64,000 nt of DNA, from positions 3,720,001-3,784,000 of the forward strand of contig JAUCEF010000016.1 of the NCBI GenBank assembly GCA_033558025.1. Reading direction: 5' to 3'. A program made the translations under genes and the position numbers. The DNA comes from Phytophthora sp. 'mugwort'. Its lineage: Eukaryota; Oomycota; Peronosporomycetes; Peronosporales; Peronosporaceae. Each line of letters begins with the position of its first letter. The first letter of the stretch is position 1. This document shows, piece after piece, positions 55,791 through 64,000 of the stretch. The notes under the pieces were generated by a model. The model saw only the letters and a list, made by a program, of their open reading frames with translations. It was not told the origin of the DNA and made no database searches.

Positions 55791-55849
55791 TCAGTTTTAA
55801 TCCATTTCTTTGCGATTATCGCAAACCACTTTGTAATTCGAAACATCGT

Positions 55850-56310
55850 CACAAAAAGGTTATTTCACGATGGTGGTAGTGATGCTGAGCCAGCATCTCT
55901 TTTATGACGCTACCATGTTGTCGTTAGGCTATAGGTGGCTCTCAGTGTTATCTTTCTAGTGGAGTGTGTATGGGGTTCTGGCATGACTACCCTTCGTTTT
56001 TGCCCCAGAGCTGAGTTCATGCCATCATTTTCCTGAGGCAGTACGTGACTCACTCATATTTGCTGTTCGGATGTGTCTTACCTATTTGGTTCGCACCTCC
56101 TATAAATGCCATCTTTGCACTCGTAATGAATGCCGGTGTTCTTGTCTTGAGTGTCGGAGATGCTATGAGTGCGGCGGTGAGCTCAAGGATCGGAAAACAC
56201 GAAATGTTTGGAAGCAAGACACTAGGGGGATTTGCTGCTGTATTCATCTCGATGCTGATCGCGTCGGTAAACCGCTTCATGATTACCATACATAATCACT
56301 CAGCGGGGAG
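55850..56310 (+). pseudogene. Dolichol-kinase-like membrane protein relic
   Basis: Plus-strand pieces read FYDATMLSLGYRWLSVLSF (about 55889-55959), then THSYLLFGCVLPIWF and LVMNAGVLVLSVGDAMSAAVSSRIGKHEMFGSKTLGGFAAVFISMLIAS (56048-56270, open). The GDAMSAAVSSRIGK..M..SKTLGG block resembles the CTP-binding signature of dolichol kinase/SEC59 (G-D-x2-A-A-x2-G-x2-x-G-K ... S-K-x-[VL]-x-G). In that family it phosphorylates dolichol in the endoplasmic reticulum membrane for N-glycosylation. Surrounding frames are broken, so I call it a gene fragment. A phosphatidate cytidylyltransferase-like protein is the alternative. Confidence 0.5.
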
Positions 56311-57200
56311 TACAGTCACAACCGGGGTCATTTATTGCACTACGATGAGGAAATGTGTCTATGTTAATCTTGCTTCGGTGTGCTGGTCGTATTGCTTCAC
56401 TTGATTCTGCTATTAGCCAAAACTTTGAAAAAAGCACTTCTGCGTCGATGAAAATGGTCGCCTCGGAGATGACCACCAAGGCTCGCGAGAGAAGAACACA
56501 AATATCCGTGTATAATAACTTCCTGGAGATACCATCACCAACCGTTTTGTCTTGTGATCATGATTTATGGTGAAATTTCGATGAGTCGATGGCAGCGTTG
56601 TTGCGAACCACCCGCGAGTACATTTGAAAACAAATTCTGCCAGTTTTGCTACTTGCACGTGGACCTTGCGTGGGGCACGTTGCATTTTAGATTTCGCAAA
56701 AGCAACAAATAAATTCAATTGAAAAAAGTGAAATGTTATAAATTCATGCGTGTTTGAATCCAATATTACGGCTTCATCGTGCGGTGCGGACGGCGTTTGC
56801 ACGAAAGGTGATGAAGAATTCACGAGTAGTTGAGTTAGTTGTCCCAACGCGGACTGAATAGCCGTTGAGGCGAATGACGATTGTGATTGGGACTTGAATG
56901 AGATGGCAATCGACGATTGTCGCTGCTCCCACCGGAAATACGAGTCGACCACTAGCTATAGACTCGGAGGTGAAACTCCCGTAGAACTTACTTACCAGGT
57001 GACACTCATCGGCACGAGTAAAGATTCTTCCATAGACGTCGGCTCCGTAAGCGTTATCACAATGCCATCCGTGTGCCTACTCATGGGTAACGGGGGGGAG
57101 GGAGGTAATTTTCTTCAGCAGAAGAAACCAACCCACGTCTAGCACGAGGAATAATTGACGTTTCGTTTTGTTCCGTTTGCGTTGCTGTAGAAATACTTGG
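56311..57200. other. Unassigned, with short protein-like frames
   Basis: At 56585-56710 a plus-strand frame reads VDGSVVANHPRVHLKTNSA then CTWTLRGARCILDF, between stops. At 56894-57142 is an 82-residue plus-strand frame. On the minus strand 56413-56952 is open for 179 residues. None is recognised. Confidence 0.3.
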
Positions 57201-57559
57201 TCTCGTCAACGTACTTGCTCGGCTACTGGGGGTCTCTGGTCTTGATAGTCAGTCGCACATTAAGTTGGTCGGGGAGCGGTAGGATGAGCACCTGCATTGC
57301 GCTGCCGGTGTCGAAAACCGAAATACTAGAATCAAACAACCAACAAAGGCACACCTGCATTGCATTAGATAAGCCTCCGATACTCCAAAGGCTTCCACTG
57401 CCATGCAGCATGGGACCAACACCAGATGTGAGCGGTAGAGCACCTCACTCGCAACCTCAAAATATCATCTGAGCGACACACATAATGTGTGAGTGCGCAA
57501 TCCATACCGCAGTAAGCGTAGAGATCTACAGTACATACCATTGCGCTGAGGCTGAGATC

Positions 57560-58310
57560 CCCATATCGGCAGCATCACGCAATCCACCAGGGAGACGAAC
57601 GCAGCGTTCGTGATGGCTCCATGTCCGCTCCTTGCTTCACCAGGTGTTCACCACCGGCAGGCCCTCCTCCTCTTCTGAATCCACGTCGCGCCGAACCAGC
57701 TTCTTGGTCTCCCACGACACCTTCTCGCCCACGATCTCGCCCCAGTTGGACGCCACCATACCGCTCTGCCGTGCGATATAGCAGCCGCACATGGCGTTGT
57801 CGCCCGTGATCATGACCGTGCGGGTGTTGCTGCCGATGAGCTTCGAGACGGCGTCCGCCTTGTCGTCCTCGAGTGCGTTGCTGAGCAGGATCAGCCCCCA
57901 GCAACGACAGACTCTCGGCCATCATCTCGCAGATGTCGGCGGGCCTCTCCACCCTGCTCGGACGTCCAGTCGATCGGCAGCTCGATGTACGACGGACCTA
58001 GCACGTAGCATCCCTCCTTGGCGAGGCGGTCGGCCACGCACTTGTAGTTGCCCAGCACGCTGGACAGTCAGCAATGCTCCTGCACGCACTCGGATGACCT
58101 CATGCAGAACATGCAGTACTTACCGTTCTTTCGCTTATGCACCACGATGCTCATGATCTTGCGGTGGGATTCGAAGTCGTAGTGCTTGACCGGGAGGAGG
58201 GCAGTTTCGACGCCTCAGGCGGCCGGCGTTCGTTGTTGTGCAGTGCTTCGGGCAGAGAATTCCGATGGCGGTGCGTCTTCCTGACTGCAGCCTCTTCAGT
58301 CCAGTTGCAC
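57560..58310 (-). pseudogene. P5-type (ATP13A-like) cation-transporting ATPase relic
   Basis: Minus strand. LLPVKHYDFESHRKIMSIVVHKRKNGKYCMFCM (58210-58110) is the nucleotide-binding domain lead of P-type ATPases (F-D-F-x-R-x-M-S-V-V). Then come NYKCVADRLAKEGCYVLGPSYIELP (58060-57985), a frameshifted MMAESLSLLG, TVMITGDNAMCGCYIARQSGM (TGDN hinge motif, about 57820-57755), and LVRRDVDSEEEEGLPVV. P5 ATPases sit in endoplasmic reticulum or lysosomal membranes. The DKTGT phosphorylation site and GDGxND motif are not in the window. A further minus-strand stretch at 57411-57223 (ILPLPDQLNVRLTIKT) may be a C-terminal remnant. Clearly a broken host-gene fragment. Confidence 0.75.
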
Positions 58311-58729
58311 GGGTTCTTAGCCCAACCCTAAAATATTTAGGAGGATACCAAGGTCAGATTAGAGTACCTCCGTTGGTGCCCTAAGTCCGATGAAGAGGGT
58401 TAAAACCGAGCGCAAACGACAGAAAGGCACAATACATGGAAATCTGGATGCATGATTATCAAGAATCCACCCATATTGCTACTATATTCCATACAACAAT
58501 GCCGAATTAGCAGCACCTTCAGGGTGAACTGTGCTAGTCCTCGCTCGTTATTGTCGGCGTATATAACACCTGTAATACGATTCCTATGAATGGTAGGGAC
58601 TAGAGAGAGGCATGCGGTGCAGTTTTAGGAGGTTGTTATCGCTTCAGGGCAGCATTAGGGTGAGCATCATCACCAAGCACATACATATGTTGTACTAATG
58701 TGAATACTTGCTACATTCATTAGGTTACA

Positions 58730-59175
58730 TTATACTTGAAGTTAATATAGCTGAGGTGGGTGATCTAATCTGTCACGGTTCTAAAACCGCACGCTTGTAT
58801 AGGGGACCTCCCATGTACGTCGCAGTCGTGCTCGTTAGCACGTATAGCCGGTTCTGGATAATAGCACGAATAGCATATTTAAACCGCAGATTCTAGCTAT
58901 AAAAATTAACTGAGTTACAGCCACGACGTGGGTGGGTGATCTAATCTGTCGCGGAGTGTACCTACCTACCCATCCGTACATGTGTCTCATGGTGGGTGCG
59001 GGGTACCATAATTGGTTTCCTAATGCGGCGAGAGGGTGAGGGCAACCCGGCTCAGCTTCTATTAATAGAGCAATAAAATTAACTGCAGTTAATCTTCGAG
59101 ATCCACCATAACAGGCGTACATGAGATTTGATGCTGTTTAGTCCAACGTGGGTGGGCGGGTACGGTTACCCAACT
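58730..59175. repeat. Degenerate tandem repeat, about 175 bp period
   Basis: GTGGGTGATCTAATCTGTC occurs at 58757 and 58931, each preceded by a TTAA-containing A-rich stretch. A weaker third copy (AAATTAACTGCAG...ACGTGGGTGGGCGGGT) lies at 59077-59160. Confidence 0.5.
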
Positions 59176-59794
59176 GTCCATGTGTAGACGGGTGGGTGAG
59201 GCTTGGGTATCCGATTGGAACTCAACAACGGGGTCCGTTGATCATCGTATTCCGAATATGATCCAACGGATGGGGTGTTCTCGTATAAATGAATTGTGAT
59301 ATAATTTGCCACTGAGGTTGCGGTATTGCTCGAATACAATTTAGCGTCAAACTTTGGTAAATACCACTGCAGGATAATAGTTTTGGAATTAACCATGTAT
59401 TCTACTACTACAGATCTCTGTCCCGAGTCCGGGTGGGCAGCCAACACATCAGGCGTTCCGGCAATGAGCCAGGATCACGCTGCGGTGCAAGCGCCTTGGA
59501 CGTGGGACCGAGTACGCAGGTCGAAGGAATGGCTGCGTATGGGGCCCACCGCCCTGTGTGGCGGCCCTGGCGTGGGTATGCTCTCTGCGAGGTATCCTGC
59601 TTAAAGGATAGTCGGACCATTAGACTCAAGGAGGGCCGATCAAGCCGCTCGGGCTAACCGTTCGTTTGGTAAAATGAACGGAGCGATACGGATCCCCGCC
59701 AGCGACAGTGCAAAAAAGTTCGTGAAGTCGCCTGCCTCAGGCGGAGAGCAGGAGAGTGGTCCAAGTGGAAGTTCTAAGTTCTGCGTCCTACGTA
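59176..59794. other. Unassigned, probably includes the left part of the Gypsy-D LTR
   Basis: No gene recognised. The LTR of the following element must begin somewhere here, but no second full-length copy is available to place its left end. Confidence 0.4.
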
Positions 59795-60010
59795 TGAGTG
59801 CGGTCTAAGCGCTGTAGACCACGTAGTCTAGCTCTCAGTCGAAAAGCTTCCCTGCAGAACCGAAGAGCTTCAGCCAACCAAGAGATTGTGTTTTTCTACT
59901 AAGGGCTCTAATTCCGCTACTAGGTGTTCCTAACTTCAAGCGACATCAAACGATACCGCACTCGTACCAGCCGCAGAAAGACTACCCACTGCAGAAGGAG
60001 GTGCGCAACA
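59795..60010 (+). repeat. Gypsy-D 5' LTR, right-hand part
   Basis: Matches the fragment at 1572-1790. Ends ...GTGCGCAACA, directly followed by TTTGGTAGAGAAGC, a primer-binding-like site. The same TTGGTAGA word follows the Gypsy-B 5' LTR on the minus strand. Confidence 0.75.
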
Positions 60011-60381
60011 TTTGGTAGAGAAGCAGTGTATCTGCTTACTGGAGAAGGACTTTTGGCAGTAAAGGGTTGGCTCGTGTCGTGAAGGGTGCGACCCAAGAAC
60101 GGTTATCTTGGACGGTCAACCTCTATTCTCGACGGCTAGACACGCTTAGTGCTTGAAGAAATGGATCAACGCGAAAGCTCTACAAGCGTGTAACTTCGTG
60201 CATCGTGGTCAGCGGGAAAAGGGTTCCAATGATTCGTAGTATCTGCGACTTTGCCTCAAGAGAGAGGATCTGAAAATAGGGAACGTGATGTCTACTGAAA
60301 CACAAAGAGGAGAGGCTGTCGCTGCGTACAACGACGTCATCAGCGAAGTCAGAGGCACATATGAGGTGAGGGGAACAAGAT

Positions 60382-62000
60382 ATGCTACTCCAATACTACT
60401 TAAAAACAGGAGAACCCTTTACTTCAAGTGGAACGTCACAGGGTGAAAGGCTCGCGGGTCCAGGATCGAAGCTCCGCCTACTCCTGCGACGAACCCTGCG
60501 CGTCCTAGCTTGTCGACGTCTGCTAGATTGGACGGTAAGGTCGGTCGTGCAAAGAGCGGTGACGGGTACGCACATCGAAGAAGAAAGTGGCAGTGGGGCG
60601 GAGCCCCCCCCCCCCCCCCCCCCCGTCCAAGGAACACTCCGAGCGACGTCCAAGGGGCGACGGCGCCAACTACGGCACAAGCGGGAACTGCTCGATTGCC
60701 GGCGGGCTCGACGAGCTCCGGCCACGACGTACCTCCACCCAACGGTGCGGCGGGAACGCACTCAGAGAACGGTGATGCAGGGGAACAGGTGTTTCCATGT
60801 AGTGGAGGCGCGGGACCCTACAGCAACATACCATACTACAGGGCGACGACGACTCAACAATCACTGCACGTTTGGCACGGACTGCAATATTTTGGTACGG
60901 ATTCTACTCAATTGGTGGTATGCCCGGATCGTCAAGCTTCGGATTCACCAGTCCGTACTTCCAAACGAAAGCAGCGATGGCCCCTTTGGCTCCGGTATGG
61001 GACGCAGGAACAGCCACTTGGCAGTACTCGAATTTCTAGAGTTACTACCTCACCGGGCGCTACTGCAGCTACGTCGCCGCCAAGCGGTAACGCTCCCCCA
61101 GGTCATCCAGCCGGCTCTGAGAGCGAAGGTTCTAGTGTGGCTCCTCCACCCAACGTCTATCGTTTGGAGAGATACCTTATCGAATTAAGAACGCTGTCCG
61201 GGCGACACTGCTGTTCTTTTCAGACGGGGCCAGCGTGGAGAAGGCTCGGACATTCTGGAACGCTTTCGAGAGGGCCGCGTTTGGTCTAGACAAGGTTTTG
61301 CGTCTAAGTGCGTTCCATGAGTGCTTGAAGAGCACGTCAGGCGAAGAGTGGTGAAGGTATTATCAGATCAACGACATTCAGACTCCGCGGACTCAATTCT
61401 ATAACCGACTCATATGCCAGACACTCCTGCCGACGATAGAATGCGTTTGGAGTACACGAAGCTTCCAGGGGGATGCCGGCCTACGTGTGGGGCCACCTAG
61501 TGTCCAGTCTCTGCGACGCCACCCAGTTCTATGATCCTCTGATACGCTACCAGTTTTTTTTTGGCAGGGCTGAGACCGCCTGTACCCGAAGCGTTCGCCG
61601 CTGCGGCATATGAAACGCTTGAAGGCCAATATCTGGCAAGAAAAGCTGCAAGTGTGAGTATGAACGTTCCCGTTCCTCCGAACCCTACGAGAGGAATCCG
61701 TCAAGGACCCGATCTTACACACAGGAAGGTCAAAAGGTGTGTGGACGTTGTCACGCCTTGGGTTGTAGTCATATCTCGTGCCGTCGCCTGAATGCAACGT
61801 GCGGAAATTGTCACACTCACGGCCACCTTGCGGTGGAATGTTCTCTTCCGCGCTATCAACTACCGGCAGGGAATGGCGGAAGGATGACTAATCGGAACGA
61901 CCTAGGGTCAACGAGCGTGCTTTCTACATGGGGAAACAACCCATGGCCGCACAATGCCCTGCTCGAGCTGCTATCACTCGCCTGGTCTCACAAAGAGCAA
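60382..62000 (+). pseudogene. Gypsy-D gag
   Basis: Plus strand. A Pro/Ala/Thr-rich N-terminal region (60510-61080), interrupted by a 21-base C run at 60604-60624, lies in two overlapping frames. The capsid core reads KARTFWNAFERAAFGLDKVLRLSAFHECLKSTSGEEWW (61239-61353), then RTQFYNRLICQTLLPTIE. A frame change leads to the nucleocapsid: CGRCHALGCSHISCRRLNATCGNCHTHGHLAVEC (61738-61840), two Cys/His knuckles in which the second (C-x2-C-x4-H-x4-C) is complete. Interrupted by several shifts. Confidence 0.8.
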
Positions 62001-64000
62001 CGACGACGGCTACTGCTGAAGGGCAACAGCAGTCCCAACATTGATGAGGGGAAAAGGGAGGAAAGGAGGTATTGCTCCTTTCTCTTGTCACTGAGACGAT
62101 ACGGAGCGGAATGCTCTGGGCACTGTGACCAAAATGAGCGGGTTTGCTTTAAGTGTTCCGAAACGCAGTGGAATGGAATCTGCTGCAACAATGGGAATTA
62201 CTACGGAAGACATGGGAATAAGAAGATCAATGCATGATAAGAGACAAGTGTATTTAAGGGACGACACGCCAGTGGACGGTGCTGTGACGACGTGACGATG
62301 AACGAAGAGAAAGACTACGCTGTGGAAGCGGAGGCCGCGAAACGCTACAATGGGAACGTGTACGCTGGAAGAGGGGGGGGGGGGGGGGCAGGGAACGCTA
62401 CTATGAGAAACCTCACGCTGTGGAAGCGGAGGGATCGGAACACTACGAAGTGGATGCTACGCGGAGAGGCGTCGGACTATCGGGAAGTACTGCCCCCATC
62501 TCCACAGTAGAAGGCCTGGTGAGAGCTGAAGATGATGATATCGAGGGATACCGGCTCATCGAGGACAAGAGCGACCTAAACGAGGACTATGTTGTGAGTT
62601 ATTGTGACTCGGAAGGGTGCATAAGTGCTGTGTGGAATTCCTACTATGGATTATATATGGGGCCCTTTGCTGAAGAAGAGAACGTGAATGAGGACTTCGG
62701 CAGAGTGGAGAACCCCGTTGGAAGCGACAAGAACGATAATAGTCGTGAGGGAGCCTCAAAAGAGCCAGTACCCAAACTCTCGGCCAGCTCGGGGACCTCT
62801 AACTCTCCACTTGTTGTACGAGTACGAGGATAATGTAGGCGAGACGGGCCTGGCGAACGATTGAAGGTGGAAGCACGAAACAACTGTGCAAGCTATGGCA
62901 TGGATACTCTGTCTGAGAACGCCTTGATGGCCAAGCCAGAACGCATTGGAAGTGTTGCTGGAGGCTCGCCGGCGTATGGATGATCTGAGGAACGTCCCCC
63001 GGATGAAGATCGAGACCCGGAATTAAGCGCAGCGGAAAGGGACGTGTCTCTCCTCCTAACAAACGACTATTTTTGCCCAAAGATCTGGATGCTCTAAAAG
63101 AAGGGGTCATGACTGAAGTTCCCGACGAGTATGACAATGAACTTGAGGGGCGACTATACCCTTTAGATGAAGTCGAACTGAAAAAAGCGGAGGGAAGAAC
63201 GCGGACCATCATAAGAAACCGACGCTAGATGAGCTGAGTACGCTTCTCGCCATCCCAGATGACCAGAGAAACGCTATCAATGACGCGTCAGTCGTCGGCT
63301 GAAGTGGTTTATGGAGACGCTGGTCACCTCAGAGGAAGCTAAACGCGCGAATATCAACTTCCGCGAACAGAGTTCCAATCCGGGAACAGTCTCCCAAGTC
63401 ACTGTCTTGGTCGTCGATGCAACCCTGCGGTCCAGAAACCCAAAACGGGTAGCTGAACCCGTCGTCGTTGACTCGGTGATTGTGGAGCAGAGCGTCGCCG
63501 TAAGTCTTGCATGCCCCGGGGACCGTACCCAAAGAACGTTCGGCTTGCTTTCGAAATGCTACAGTACGTTTGTTCGCCAAGCGGTTTTTTTTCCTCGCGT
63601 ACCACAAGCTTGGAAAGTCGGTGGGTGATGCCGATGGCATCTCGCTGCTGTACCCAGCTACGGTGAACGCTCTGGCCGTACAGGACCTGCGGTCGACGGC
63701 GGTGAGGGCCACACTCCAGTCGGACGGCGTCGGGAACACGGAGAACGGACCGGAGGCGCACGGTACGGTATCCAAGGAGGTTTGACACGGTCGAGAAGGG
63801 TGGTCCCAGTCGGGCACATGTGGAGAAGATGACTCAGCTGGATCTGTGGAACCGGTTGCAAGTCGCTATGAGTACGATATGATGGAGACTGAGCACTACA
63901 GGATTAAGATGATTCCATGCTGCGACTCGGACACGACAAGCACAGATGTGGATCAAGCGTTCACTGGGATACCTTTGAGAGGGCGACGGATTGCTTTAAT
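62001..64000 (+). pseudogene. Gypsy-D pol N-terminal region, truncated at window edge
   Basis: Plus-strand frames after gag. At 62420-62833 is an acidic stretch (VEGLVRAEDDDIEGYRLIEDKSDLNEDYVVSYCDSEGC). At about 63070-63210 is LFLPKDLDALKEGVMTEVPDEYDNELEGRLYPLDEVELKKAE. At 63311-63628 are LVTSEEAKRANINFREQSSNPGTVSQVTVLVVDATLRSR and FGLLSKCYSTFVRQAVFF. These resemble the variable region between gag and protease/RT of oomycete Gypsy elements. Catalytic protease or RT motifs are not reached. A 16-base G run lies at 62373-62388. Confidence 0.55.

Noticed and set aside
56413..56952. 179-residue minus-strand frame as a gene
   Set aside because: No recognisable motif, and the plus strand of the same stretch also looks weakly coding; I could not decide and call neither.
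58140..58175. GTAAGTACTG...TGTCCAG on the minus strand as an intron of the P5-ATPase relic
   Set aside because: The segment itself reads KYCMFCM...CVQEHC, which fits the coding pattern of the nucleotide-binding domain, so it is more likely exon.
59326..59604. 92-residue plus-strand frame before Gypsy-D as a gene
   Set aside because: Lies where the LTR of Gypsy-D should begin, with no motif or promoter.

Overview
The window looks like a gene-poor, repeat-dense stretch of an oomycete genome, most likely Phytophthora or a close downy-mildew relative. Three things point there: a secreted elicitor-type transglutaminase carrying a Pep-13-like motif, an oomycete-type initiator/flanking promoter element (CATTCTTCATTTTC) about 60 bases upstream of its start codon, and transposon families that read like those of Phytophthora (MULE, piggyBac, PIF/Harbinger with a Myb/SANT partner, hAT, Tc1/mariner, Gypsy, Copia). 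Introns, where visible, are short (about 70-180 nt, GT...AG). I recognise only one fully intact protein-coding gene, the transglutaminase at 26704-28065 (+). Nearly everything else is a transposon or a relic broken by stops and frameshifts.

Layout. 1-1530: MULE transposase relic (-), running off the left edge. 1572-1790: fragment of a Gypsy LTR whose relative is at 59795-60010. 3416-12636: decayed Gypsy element (-) with both LTRs (Gypsy-A). 12668-12744: near-perfect hairpin. 12984-13669: Ulp1/C48 protease relic. 14700-19800: second, dead copy of the transglutaminase, carrying an inverted duplication of its start region and split by a 4.6-kb piggyBac-like element (14839-19442). 19846-20035: possible MITE. 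20745-21490: SET-domain relic. 21500-24985: second MULE (-) whose predicted N-terminus resembles the histone H3 tail. 26629-28065: the live transglutaminase and its promoter. 28380-28451: hairpin. 28800-29820: Copia-A relic. 30690-32560: hAT-A relic (-). 33500-35350: Gypsy-C relic (-). 36383-37340: Copia LTR and reverse transcriptase relic. 37790-39446: third MULE (+), cut off by Gypsy-B. 39447-54890: Gypsy-B (-), the best preserved retroelement. Its 3' LTR is split by a hAT element, and its 5' LTR is split by both a Tc1/mariner-like element and a PIF/Harbinger element. 55850-58310: relics of two housekeeping genes, a dolichol-kinase-like gene and a P5-type ATPase. 59600-64000: 5' part of Gypsy-D (+), running off the right edge.

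Relations between parts. The strongest observations concern nesting, and several boundaries are supported by independent signals (LTR ends, terminal inverted repeats, target duplications and alignment to the uninterrupted copy). The dead transglutaminase can be aligned piece by piece to the live copy. A second theme is that transposon introns here carry their own repeats: the piggyBac introns share an ACATGTTGTATAT-like word, and two MULEs carry unrelated minisatellites in an intron at the same position and phase.

All similarity statements come from reading translated sequence and recalling family motifs. No database search was run, and boundaries of relics are approximate unless a terminal signal is named.
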